A stretch of 64,000 nucleotides of DNA from Agaribacillus sp965228415 (GTDB taxonomy: Bacteria > Bacteroidota > Bacteroidia > Cytophagales > Cyclobacteriaceae): the NCBI GenBank assembly GCA_965228415.1, contig OZ245814.1, positions 4,526,001 through 4,590,000 on the forward strand. Reading direction: 5' to 3'. A model generated the notes under the pieces. That model had not been told where the DNA came from, did not search any database, and saw only the letters and a list, made by a program, of their open reading frames with translations. The first letter of the stretch is position 1. Every line of letters starts with the position of its first letter. The position numbers and the translations under genes are program-made. Below, in pieces: positions 17,942 through 26,440 of the stretch.

Positions 17942-18919
17942 TTATTTTTCTCGGTTAACTAAATATTTTGTGAAAGCCATTAATTTTTCCTTTCTCCCCA
18001 CGTCAACGTTAAGACGATCCAGCGCTTCAAATCCCATTTGAAAATATTCATTCATTTTGTTTTCCGTCAGGTCTTTGATTCCCAATTGGTCATATATGCC
18101 TTTTACCGCCGACACTTTTTCTTCCTTATCAAATTCGCGCTTTTGCAGCCAGTTATTTAATTCACTTTTAATGGTACCGCTGGCATTTTCCAAAGCCTTG
18201 ATAAGCAAAAATGTTTTTTTATTGGCTATTATATCCCCCCCAGGCTGTTTGCCAAATTTGGATTGGTCTGCATAAACATCAAGCAAGTCATCCTTTAACT
18301 GGAATCCTATGCCAATGTTGGTGCCGAATGCGCTCATTAACTGTTGGTCTTCGTCTCTCGCCCCGGCCAGGAGCGCACCGAGCTCCATGCTAAAGCCCAA
18401 TAAAACCGCCGTTTTCAACCGGATCATCTCCAGGTATTCAGGTATCGTCACGATTTCCTGGGTCTCGAAATTCATGTCCAGTTGCTGACCTTCACAAACC
18501 TCCGAAGCACACTTATTAAATTTGCCGATAACCATTTTAAACTGATTATCTTCCACTTCCAAAAACAGTTCATAGGCCCTCACCATCATAACATCTCCGG
18601 AAAGGATGGCGATGTTATCATTCCACCGTGTATGCACCGTTGGCCGCCCCCGACGTAAGGGTGCGTGATCCATTATATCATCGTGCATTAAGGTAAAATT
18701 GTGGAATACCTCCACGGCAATGGCTGGCTTCATGACTTTGTGAACATCGTCATTAAACAACTGATAGCTTAAAGCCACCAGCAACGGTCGCATGCGTTTA
18801 CCCCCCAGGTCCATAATATACCGAATAGGCTCATACAGTTCCTTTGGAGAATCTCCGAAATTAAATTGGCCTATTTCCTTATTAATTGCTTCTACTAGGT
18901 TAAGAATATCCTTATTCAT
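17942..18919 (-). CDS. Trans-polyprenyl diphosphate synthase
   Basis: 325 aa. First aspartate-rich motif DDIMD (80-84) followed by RRGRPTVH, second DDLLD (210-214) in the FQLKDDLLD context. Elongates allylic diphosphates with isopentenyl diphosphate; in this phylum the products feed menaquinone or other isoprenoids. Chain length cannot be told reliably by eye. Followed by the rhomboid gene with a 2-base gap. Confidence 0.92.
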   Translation of the reverse strand: MNKDILNLVEAINKEIGQFNFGDSPKELYEPIRYIMDLGGKRMRPLLVALSYQLFNDDVHKVMKPAIAVEVFHNFTLMHDDIMDHAPLRRGRPTVHTRWNDNIAILSGDVMMVRAYELFLEVEDNQFKMVIGKFNKCASEVCEGQQLDMNFETQEIVTIPEYLEMIRLKTAVLLGFSMELGALLAGARDEDQQLMSAFGTNIGIGFQLKDDLLDVYADQSKFGKQPGGDIIANKKTFLLIKALENASGTIKSELNNWLQKREFDKEEKVSAVKGIYDQLGIKDLTENKMNEYFQMGFEALDRLNVDVGRKEKLMAFTKYLVNREK

Positions 18920-19003
18920 TGATGGGTAGCCAATTTAACTTGGTGCAAATTAAATTCCTTTTGTGAATTTTCACTTATGATTAGTGTTAATTTTGGGTAA
19001 TGA

Positions 19004-19807
19004 TCAATGAGGAATCTTAAGGATTTTATTGAATGAAGCCAATATACCCCGTATCAGCGAGGAGCTGAAGCCCTGATGCTCCATCTCATTTAAACCAACG
19101 ATGGTACAACCCTGGGGGGTAGTCACTTTGTCAATTTCCTTTTCCGGATGATTTTCTTCCTGTAGTATAAGATTGGCGGCTCCTTTCACTGTTTGCGAGG
19201 CTATCAACTCGGCTGTTTTGGCATCAAAACCAATTTCAATCCCGCCTTGCGTCGCCGCGCGAATAAATCGCAGCGAATAGGCAATGCCACAGGCACCCAG
19301 AACCGTCGCTGCCTCCATCAATTCCTCGTTGATCAAAATGGCTTTACCTACCTGATCAAAAATGTTGATCACCATTTTAATTTCGTCATCAGAACCGTTG
19401 TTGGTAGCAATGCACGTCATGGCTTCTCCTATGGCAATGGCCGTGTTGGGCATAGCCCTGAATACACTGATATGATCACCGACTGCACTTTTAATTTCCT
19501 TGATACTATATCCGGTAACGACGGAGATCAGGATGTGCCTGTCACTTTCCAGTTCCGGTTGGATCTCAGCCAAAACATCATTTATCTGATAAGGTTTGAT
19601 GGCAAGAACGATGATATCAGCAGCTTTTACTGCAGCTTTGTTGTCTTTTAACACATTCACTCCTTTTCCCTTCAGATCCTCCAGCAGATGTGTCCGCCGT
19701 CTGGTAATTGTCATTTTATCAGCCTGGACAAATTGATTGTTTATCAAGCCTTCAGCAATGGCAATTCCTAAATTTCCACCACCAATAATTGCTATTTTCT
19801 TATTCAT
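19004..19807 (-). CDS. proC: Pyrroline-5-carboxylate reductase
   Basis: 267 aa. Rossmann motif GGGNLG (9-14), the conserved FRAMPNTAIAIGEAMT, and the C-terminal TVKGAA and TTPQGCTIVGLNEME segments define ProC, the last step of proline synthesis (NAD(P)H-dependent). The family's usual TxPGGTT is TTPQGCT here, a mild deviation. It follows the DUF985 gene by 19 bases. Confidence 0.92.
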   Translation of the reverse strand: MNKKIAIIGGGNLGIAIAEGLINNQFVQADKMTITRRRTHLLEDLKGKGVNVLKDNKAAVKAADIIVLAIKPYQINDVLAEIQPELESDRHILISVVTGYSIKEIKSAVGDHISVFRAMPNTAIAIGEAMTCIATNNGSDDEIKMVINIFDQVGKAILINEELMEAATVLGACGIAYSLRFIRAATQGGIEIGFDAKTAELIASQTVKGAANLILQEENHPEKEIDKVTTPQGCTIVGLNEMEHQGFSSSLIRGILASFNKILKIPH

Positions 19808-19826
19808 TGTAGCGCGTAAATAATAT

Positions 19827-20327
19827 TCAAGTTAAGGTGTTTATAATTTTCTGGTGTTGGGGAAATGTTGTCATCAATTTCTCGCGATCCGCCAGTTCAA
19901 AGTCCGCAAAGTCGAAGCCGGGAGCCACTGTACATCCAATAAGGGCATAACCCTCATCCACGGACAATTTAGCGCCAAACCAACAATTTTTTGGTATGGT
20001 CAATTGCATCTGCTGCCCATTTTCCAAATCCCTTCCCAAATGAAACTGATCCAGCCTGCCATCTTCTTCACCCAGAACGTAGATGGTTAGTGGCTGCCCC
20101 TCGTAAAAATGCCATGTTTCGTCACTTTTAATTCGATGGAATTTAGAACAATCACTTTCCGTAATCAAAAAGTAGATAGCGGTTGAAAAGCACCGGTCAC
20201 CCCGATAACGGGAAGGCAAGTGCCCCCCTGAAAACTGCTCATCGCTCCGATAGGTTTCCTTAAAAAAACCTCCCTCGGGATGTTTTTGAAGATCTAAATG
20301 GTCAATCCAGTACTTCGCACTTTTCAT
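19827..20327 (-). CDS. DUF985 / cupin_5 family protein
   Basis: 166 aa. Begins YWIDHLDLQKHPEGGFFKETYRS and continues STAIYFLI, FHRIKSDETWHFYEGQPL and GCTVAPGFDFADFELA, the full cupin_5 signature. The family is cytoplasmic with no settled function. Upstream of proC with a 19-base gap. Confidence 0.88.
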   Translation of the reverse strand: MKSAKYWIDHLDLQKHPEGGFFKETYRSDEQFSGGHLPSRYRGDRCFSTAIYFLITESDCSKFHRIKSDETWHFYEGQPLTIYVLGEEDGRLDQFHLGRDLENGQQMQLTIPKNCWFGAKLSVDEGYALIGCTVAPGFDFADFELADREKLMTTFPQHQKIINTLT

Positions 20328-20408
20328 TCTTTGTTAATTAAAATTTAAAGCTAAGATATTTTTAAAGATTAGTAAAGGCTGTTGGCCATCGAATTTGCGC
20401 TCAATAAA

Positions 20409-20434
20409 AATGCCCGATCTAAAGACCGGGCATT
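20409..20434 (-). terminator. Intrinsic terminator after the S41 protease
   Basis: On the minus strand AATGCCCG, a 10-nt loop and CGGGCATT are followed by a T-rich tail (plus-strand A-run 20406-20410). It lies about 40 bases after the protease stop. Confidence 0.8.
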
Positions 20435-20475
20435 ACCTACAGAGCTTGTGTGCGTATATTTTTAATGCTTCACGG

Positions 20476-22104
20476 TTAGTTATGTTGCGACAGCGCCTTT
20501 GCTTTATCAAAAAGCTGTATCGCCCTCGCCAAAATTTCGTCGTGTTCATTGATAATGGGGTAATAACCCTCTTCTCCCCAAATTCTCCTTCCTATGTGTG
20601 CTTTGATGTTTGAAAGGATAATGGCTTTTGAAGTATCAAAACCCGCCTGATCAAAAGTAATTCCGGAAAGCTCTGACAATGCAATAAAGTCCTTGATCAT
20701 CACTTCCGAAATATTGAATTTTTGTTTGAATTCATCCAGGGACATCTCTTTAAACATATCTTCATTTTTAGAGGTATAGTTTAAGGTATACTCTCTGAAA
20801 AGATTTTTGACATAAAGGCTTCTTAAAAAGGCGCTATTAAAGGCCGTATCTATGGGAACAAAATAATCAGGCATAATCCCTCCGCCACCATAAACGATCC
20901 TGCCGCCAGAAGTTTTGTAGGTAAGCGAGTCATTAAATTTTACACTGTCGGCATGAAAAAATTCCCCATTTTCCAGGCGGGTATATATTTCCTGATCGTA
21001 ATTGTTGTCTTCGGCGCGATAGGGTTTCTGAATAGATCTTCCGCTCGGCGTATAATATCTTGAAATTGTCAATCGCAACTCCGAGCCATCGCTTAGATCT
21101 ATCGGCACCTGTACCAAACCTTTCCCGAATGATCTTCTGCCTACGATTAAGGCTCTGTCATTATCCTGCAAAGCGCCTGAGACAATTTCAGAGGCCGAAG
21201 CACTGCCCTGGTCAATCAACACGATCAATGGAATATCTTCTGCAATTCCCTTAATCCTGGCCCGGGCTTCAGAATCATAACGGTTGTCCTTACCTTTGGT
21301 ATAAACAATCAACTGGTTGTTGTCCAGAAATTCATCACTTATTTCAATAGCGCGCTGCATAATACCACCACCATTTCCTTTTAAGTCAAGCACCAGTTTC
21401 TTCATGCCCATCCCTTTCAGTTTCTTTAGCGCTGTTTTGAATTCGTTATAGGTATTGGTGCCAAACCTGCTTAATTTAATATAGCCGGTTTCCTTATCAA
21501 TCATGTAGGAAACATCAACGGTGTTTTGAGGGATTTTATCTCTTACAATGGTGTAATCCAAATAGGCCGCCTCGCGATCGCGTTTGATTTTAACGTTGAC
21601 CTTTGTTCCCTTGTGACCTCTCAGCCTTTTATAAACATCATAATTATTAATGCCGATACCGGCAATATTTTCACCGTCAACTTCAATGATTTTATCACCT
21701 GATCTCAGGCCAACCTGCTCGGAAGGACCACCATTGATTGGAGCAACTACATATAATGTATCCCTAAAGATCCCAAATTCAATGCCTATCCCATCAAAAC
21801 CGCCTTCCAGCTCAGATTTAGCGGCAGCTACATTTTCCGCGGGGATGTAGACCGTATGCGGATCCAGCTTTTCCAACATCTCCCGAATGGCATATTCCGC
21901 TAATTCATCCGTATTAACCTCGTCGACATAGTCCCTTTGCACATAGGTCAGGATCTCTTTAAATTTTTGAATATTATTATAAATGGCCACTCCTTTGGGC
22001 GAATTATTTGAAACAGTGGCACCAATTAGAATGCCGCCGGCAATAGCAATGGAAATAAGTAGGGGGAGTCTGATACTTGATCTTGAATTTTTCTGCGCAC
22101 TCAC
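20476..22104 (-). CDS. S41-family C-terminal processing protease (CtpA-like)
   Basis: 542 aa. N-terminal membrane anchor (about 13-30), PDZ domain (about 95-180, GIGIEF...GLRSGDKIIEVDG) and the S41 catalytic domain with Ser303 in GSASASE and Lys328 in RSFGKG, the 25-residue spacing of Prc/CtpA. It degrades or trims periplasmic proteins. Starts with GTG (GTGAGTGCGCAG); no in-frame ATG gives a better start. Divergent from the hemerythrin-like gene across 287 bases. Confidence 0.9.
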   Translation of the reverse strand: MSAQKNSRSSIRLPLLISIAIAGGILIGATVSNNSPKGVAIYNNIQKFKEILTYVQRDYVDEVNTDELAEYAIREMLEKLDPHTVYIPAENVAAAKSELEGGFDGIGIEFGIFRDTLYVVAPINGGPSEQVGLRSGDKIIEVDGENIAGIGINNYDVYKRLRGHKGTKVNVKIKRDREAAYLDYTIVRDKIPQNTVDVSYMIDKETGYIKLSRFGTNTYNEFKTALKKLKGMGMKKLVLDLKGNGGGIMQRAIEISDEFLDNNQLIVYTKGKDNRYDSEARARIKGIAEDIPLIVLIDQGSASASEIVSGALQDNDRALIVGRRSFGKGLVQVPIDLSDGSELRLTISRYYTPSGRSIQKPYRAEDNNYDQEIYTRLENGEFFHADSVKFNDSLTYKTSGGRIVYGGGGIMPDYFVPIDTAFNSAFLRSLYVKNLFREYTLNYTSKNEDMFKEMSLDEFKQKFNISEVMIKDFIALSELSGITFDQAGFDTSKAIILSNIKAHIGRRIWGEEGYYPIINEHDEILARAIQLFDKAKALSQHN

Positions 22105-22360
22105 AATCTTAATCGGTTTATTAAAACAAATTAATCAATAACTTTACTAAAGTGGTGTTAATTCTCGTTTTATAAAAGGTAAATCTACTACTAAAGTTAC
22201 ATAAAATTGTCCACAAATTATTGATACAATGCAATTTTTGCTTCATAAAATTAAAACGCAGTTAAGTAAAAAGGGTTTTATATGATCACGATAACGTAAG
22301 ATGGAAATATAAATCTTTCCAAAGTGGTAACAAATTGTCATTTTATAGTACTAATTTATT

Positions 22361-22368
22361 TATATTTG
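22361..22368 (+). promoter_or_regulatory. -7 box (TATATTTG) of the hemerythrin-RuvX-Def operon
   Basis: A perfect TAnnTTTG, with TTG at 22335-22337 as possible -33 element. It lies 23 bases before GTG 22392 and supports that unusual start. Confidence 0.5.
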
Positions 22369-22391
22369 TTGTTTAGTCTAATCTGTTAATT

Positions 22392-23141
22392 GTGGAAATA
22401 GTAAATAAAAAAATTGAAGACCTGGTAGGAGAAAATCTTATTTTCGCTTCAGTATTGTACTACTTCGGCATTAAATTTTACGACTATTGCAATAAAACCC
22501 TGAAACAGGTTTGCGAAGAAAGACAGTTGGATATCAACATTGTGATTAAAAGCCTCGAGTCGATCGAAAAAAACAATGACAAAAATAATATTCAACTCGT
22601 TTCCTATCCCGTTGAGTTGATCATTGAGTATTTAAAGCATACACATTACATTTTTATCAAACAAAAACTTCCCTTCATAGCAAGATTATTGGAGACCATT
22701 GATGAAAAACATACCAGCAGCAGCAATTTTGTGGAAGATTTAAAATTGGTTTTCCCCCTTTTTGTGCAGGATTTCATTGAGCACATTTATGAGGAGGAAG
22801 ATACGCTTTTTAATTATATCCTGAGCCTTAGCAAAACATTGCATGGAGAAATGCATCCGTCCCAGATTTATTATCAAATGGAAAAGCACTCAATCCAAAA
22901 GTATGCGATGGAACATGAGTTGCATGGCGATGAAATGGAAGGGATCAAAAAAATCACCCAAAATTATCAAATACGTAAATCCGATGACCTGCCTGTAAGG
23001 GTTTTAGTATCGGAACTCAAAAATTTTGACAAGGAATTGACCATCCACGCCAATGTGGAAAATAATGTATTGTTCCCCAAAGTGATGCAGCTGGAAAGTG
23101 ACGTGAAAAAGTGGATGGCGGACAAAATAATGTTCAATTAG
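22392..23141 (+). CDS. Hemerythrin-like di-iron protein, RIC/ScdA-related
   Basis: 249 aa, GTG start. The N-terminal about 60 residues resemble the ScdA_N/DUF542 domain of iron-sulfur repair (RIC) proteins, but the usual CCGG is replaced: only Cys33 and Cys41 remain (YCNKTLKQVC). The rest is a four-helix hemerythrin-like domain with candidate iron ligands His83/His85, His131, Glu135, His175/His178, His219 and Glu223. Related proteins repair nitrosative or oxidative damage to Fe-S clusters; that role is inferred. It is 4 bases upstream of ruvX and probably leads that operon. Confidence 0.78.
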   Translation: MEIVNKKIEDLVGENLIFASVLYYFGIKFYDYCNKTLKQVCEERQLDINIVIKSLESIEKNNDKNNIQLVSYPVELIIEYLKHTHYIFIKQKLPFIARLLETIDEKHTSSSNFVEDLKLVFPLFVQDFIEHIYEEEDTLFNYILSLSKTLHGEMHPSQIYYQMEKHSIQKYAMEHELHGDEMEGIKKITQNYQIRKSDDLPVRVLVSELKNFDKELTIHANVENNVLFPKVMQLESDVKKWMADKIMFN

Positions 23142-23145
23142 TCAA

Positions 23146-23565
23146 ATGGCCAGAATTCTTGCAATTGATTATGGCACTAAAAGGGTGGGAATAGCCGTGA
23201 CAGATCCTGCCAGAATTATCGCCAGTCCACTTACAACAATTCACGCCGAAAAGCTAATACAATTCCTGAAAGATTACGATGCAAATGAGGGAATAGCACT
23301 ATTTGTAATTGGCTTACCAAAAAAATTAACCAACGAAGATACCGATTTAACCCAAACTGTCAGAAACTTCATCACCCATCTAAAACGCGTATTCCCCGGT
23401 AAAAAAGTCGTTACTGTTGATGAGAGATTTACTTCCAAAATGGCATTTGATACCATGCTGCAGGGCGGCATGAAAAAAAAGGAAAGAAGGAACAAAGAAA
23501 ATATAGATAAAATTAGTGCAACTATTATATTGCAATCGTTTTTAGAACAAGGTAGTGTAACATGA
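23146..23565 (+). CDS. ruvX: Holliday junction resolvase-like / pre-16S rRNA nuclease
   Basis: 139 aa YqgF-family RNase H fold: LAIDYGTKRVGIAV (metal-binding Asp), VIGLPK, VDERFTSKMA and the C-terminal DKISATIILQSFLE. The family was named for Holliday junction resolution and in E. coli processes the 5' end of 16S rRNA. The stop overlaps the next start by 4 bases. Confidence 0.93.
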   Translation: MARILAIDYGTKRVGIAVTDPARIIASPLTTIHAEKLIQFLKDYDANEGIALFVIGLPKKLTNEDTDLTQTVRNFITHLKRVFPGKKVVTVDERFTSKMAFDTMLQGGMKKKERRNKENIDKISATIILQSFLEQGSVT

Positions 23566-24119
23566 TATATCCTATTGTAGCATACGGGGATCCTGTGTTA
23601 AGGAAAAAGGCCGTTGATATTGAAAAGGGGTCCATTGAAATCACGCGATTGGTCAATGATATGTTTGAAACCATGTACAACGCCCATGGTGTTGGTCTGG
23701 CCGGACCCCAAATCGGCAAATCTCTGAGAATATTTGTAGTAGACGGAACGCCGATGGAAGAGGAAGATATGCAGGATTTTAAAAAGACCTTTATCAACCC
23801 GGTCATGATTGAAGAAAACGGTACGGAATGGCCTTTCGAGGAGGGGTGTCTGAGTATTCCTGACATCCGGCAGGAGATTAATCGTAAACCACAGGTGAGA
23901 ATAAGGTATTTTGATGAAAAGTGGGAAGAGCATGAGGAGGTATTTGATGGCGTAAAAGCCAGGATAATACAACACGAGTACGACCATATTGAAGGTGTCT
24001 TATTTACTGATCACCTATCCCCGTTCAAAAAAAGGTTGTTGAAAAGCAAATTGACCAATATCAGCAAAGGCAACGTCAATGTAGAATATAGAATGGCTTT
24101 TCCTAGCAAGAAAAAATAA
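23562..24119 (+). CDS. def: Peptide deformylase
   Basis: 185 aa. Three diagnostic motifs: GVGLAGPQIG (43-52), EEGCLSIP (Cys96) and QHEYDH (His138, Glu139, His142). It removes the formyl group from nascent proteins and is essential in most bacteria. ATG overlaps the ruvX stop (ATGA), a translational coupling typical of an operon. Confidence 0.96.
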   Translation: MIYPIVAYGDPVLRKKAVDIEKGSIEITRLVNDMFETMYNAHGVGLAGPQIGKSLRIFVVDGTPMEEEDMQDFKKTFINPVMIEENGTEWPFEEGCLSIPDIRQEINRKPQVRIRYFDEKWEEHEEVFDGVKARIIQHEYDHIEGVLFTDHLSPFKKRLLKSKLTNISKGNVNVEYRMAFPSKKK

Positions 24120-24188
24120 TGGTTGAGAGCCTGTTTTCAGGGTTCTCTTGCGCCGATGTTTTCAACCCAATGTTTAAATTAAAACCTG

Positions 24189-25343
24189 TTGTCAACACAA
24201 TCTCTCTTCTCCTCAAAATTACCGGAAGTAGGAACCACCATCTTTACGGTAATGTCCAAGATGGCGCTGGATTTCAAAGCCATCAACCTGTCCCAGGGAT
24301 TCCCTGACTTTGAAATCTCTGCTGAACTGCAAAACCTGGTCACCGATTACATGGGCAAAGGTCATAATCAATATGCACCAATGGCCGGCGTGCCGGATTT
24401 ACTAAATAGTATCAGCCAAAAAATAAGGCATACCCATAACATAGAAGTCGATGAGAAAAATGAAATAACCATCACCGCCGGTGCCACCGAAGCCCTCTAT
24501 GCAACCATTGCTGCAATCGTGAAGCCCGGAGATGAGGTGTTGGTCATTGAACCGGCTTACGATGCCTATGTCCCCGCCATCAGGCTCAATGGAGGAAAGC
24601 CTGTGCTAATCCCCATGGACATTCCGGATTTTACCATTGACTGGGACAGGGTAGCACGTCACATAACGGGGCGCACTAAACTAATCATTATTAACACACC
24701 CCATAATCCAACAGGTACTATTCTGTTGGAAGATGATTTATCAGCCCTGGCCGGCATCACGGAAAAGCATGGCATTTATGTACTTAGTGATGAGGTTTAT
24801 GAACATATTATTTTTGATGGCGAGGTGCATCAAAGTGTTTTGAAACATCCGGGACTACGAGAAAGAAGTATTGCCGTTTACTCATTTGGAAAAACCTTTC
24901 ACGCCACCGGCTGGAAAATTGGTTACAGCGTGGCGCCGCCTTCGATCACCAGGGAAATCCGAAAGGTACATCAGTTTCTGACTTTCAGCGTCAATACGCC
25001 GATACAGTATGCGCTGGCGACTTTTTTAGAGGATAAAAAGAATTATGAGGGGCAAGACAAGTTTTTTCAGGAAAAAAGAGACTACTTTTTGGAGCAAATG
25101 CAAACATCCCGATTCGTGCCGGTAACTTCCAAAGGGACTTATTTCCAATTGTTCTCCTATAAAAATTATGGAAATAGGCCCGACCGGGAGATGGCAGAAT
25201 GGTTAACGCAGGAAATTGGTGTCGCCTCTATCCCCATTTCCGTTTTCTATCAGGACAAGACCGACAATCATTATTTGAGATTTTGTTTTGGCAAAAACAA
25301 CCAAACCTTAAAAAAAGGAGCAGAGATACTATGCAGGATTTAG
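24189..25343 (+). CDS. PLP-dependent methionine aminotransferase (YbdL-like)
   Basis: 384 aa class I/II aminotransferase: SQGFPDFE, substrate-site NTPHNPTG (169-176), and the PLP lysine Lys235 in SFGKTFHATGWKIGY. It matches the YbdL/KMTB aminotransferase group. No ATG fits the N-terminus; TTG 24189 gives the family start (SKLPEVGTTIFTVMSK), ATG 24251 would remove it. The gene overlaps the omega-amidase by 13 bases, the usual partnership for methionine salvage by transamination. Confidence 0.88.
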   Translation: MSTQSLFSSKLPEVGTTIFTVMSKMALDFKAINLSQGFPDFEISAELQNLVTDYMGKGHNQYAPMAGVPDLLNSISQKIRHTHNIEVDEKNEITITAGATEALYATIAAIVKPGDEVLVIEPAYDAYVPAIRLNGGKPVLIPMDIPDFTIDWDRVARHITGRTKLIIINTPHNPTGTILLEDDLSALAGITEKHGIYVLSDEVYEHIIFDGEVHQSVLKHPGLRERSIAVYSFGKTFHATGWKIGYSVAPPSITREIRKVHQFLTFSVNTPIQYALATFLEDKKNYEGQDKFFQEKRDYFLEQMQTSRFVPVTSKGTYFQLFSYKNYGNRPDREMAEWLTQEIGVASIPISVFYQDKTDNHYLRFCFGKNNQTLKKGAEILCRI

Positions 25344-26122
25344 CCATCACGCTGATACAATCCGATTTGCACTGGCATGACACAGATGCCAACCTGGCCA
25401 TGTTTGAAGAAAAAATCTGGCAAGTACCGGGCAAGCCCGACATTATCTTGTTGCCGGAGATGTTCAACACTGGATTTACCAATGCAACAAATGAGGTGGG
25501 CGAAATGATGAATATGAAAACTTTTCGCTGGATGAAACAACAGGCGGCCCAAACAAAGGCAGTTATTGCCGGAAGTCTGATTGTCAAGGAATACAATCAA
25601 TACTTTAACAGGCTTATTTGGATGCATCCCGATGGTAATTTTGAATCCTATGACAAAAGACATCTGTTTAGAATGGCGGAAGAACACCATTACTTTGCGC
25701 CAGGCAGGCAAAAATTATTGGTGGAGGTCAAAGGGTGGAAAATCTGCCCTATGATTTGTTACGATCTGAGGTTTCCGGTGTGGATCCGCAACCAGTGGCA
25801 GGAAGGCCAGGGCCATGCCTATGATTTGTTAATATTTGTTGCCAATTGGCCGGCCAGGAGAATTAACGCCTGGGATACACTGCTGAAAGCAAGGGCCATA
25901 GAAAATTTAAGCTACGTTGCCGGCCTGGGCAGAGTTGGAAAAGACGGAAATGACATTGCCTATAACGGGCACTCCGCCGTAATCGATCCGCTGGGTAAGG
26001 AATTGTATTTCTCAGAAGACCGCGAAAGCATAGAAACAATCATACTTTCCAAAAAAAACCTGGAAAAGATACGCGCCCAATTTCCGGCTTTCAGAGATGC
26101 CGATCCATTTCGCATTGAATAG
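25331..26122 (+). CDS. Omega-amidase, nitrilase superfamily (YafV-like)
   Basis: 263 aa from ATG 25331. Catalytic triad Glu43 (LLPEMFNTGF), Lys109 (YDKRHLF) and Cys143 (PMICYDLRFP). It hydrolyses omega-amides such as alpha-ketoglutaramate produced when glutamine donates the amino group. I prefer this ATG over the longer upstream reading: it yields the family start MQDLAITLIQSDLHW and overlaps the aminotransferase by 13 bases. Convergent with the small membrane-protein gene 7 bases later. Confidence 0.9.
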   Translation: MQDLAITLIQSDLHWHDTDANLAMFEEKIWQVPGKPDIILLPEMFNTGFTNATNEVGEMMNMKTFRWMKQQAAQTKAVIAGSLIVKEYNQYFNRLIWMHPDGNFESYDKRHLFRMAEEHHYFAPGRQKLLVEVKGWKICPMICYDLRFPVWIRNQWQEGQGHAYDLLIFVANWPARRINAWDTLLKARAIENLSYVAGLGRVGKDGNDIAYNGHSAVIDPLGKELYFSEDRESIETIILSKKNLEKIRAQFPAFRDADPFRIE

Positions 26123-26129
26123 GCATAGC

Positions 26130-26315
26130 TCAGCGGCTGAATAAAACGGCCAGCAGCAACAATACCAACCCGAGCATTCCGTACAACTGAATTACCTGCC
26201 TGCGATTTTGCCGGCGTCTCCACCACAATACGATCCAGGGCCTGTAAAGCCCTACACTCAACAGGAGAAAATTAAAGACAGCCAGGATAAAAATCAGATC
26301 ACGCAGCAGCTCCAT
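26130..26315 (-). CDS. Small two-helix membrane protein
   Basis: 61 aa: helix 1 (LIFILAVFNFLLLSVGLY), a strongly basic loop (RRRQNRR) that should face the cytoplasm, and helix 2 (MLGLVLLLLAVLF). This is a clean hairpin topology rather than random sequence. I do not recognise a named family. It fills the gap between the omega-amidase stop and the permease. Confidence 0.6.
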   Translation of the reverse strand: MELLRDLIFILAVFNFLLLSVGLYRPWIVLWWRRRQNRRQVIQLYGMLGLVLLLLAVLFSR

Positions 26316-26440
26316 GCCAATACTTTGAAACGATTAATTTTTCTTTTAAATTAGGATCTTGCTCACACCTATCACTTTGAAGCAGCAAGACGTAAATATA
26401 CACGTCTCTTCTAATTTTCTTTAAACCAAACATTGATATC

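Noticed and set aside
25199..25330. N-terminal extension of the omega-amidase
   Set aside because: It is the aminotransferase C-terminus read in another frame; ATG 25331 gives the family start.
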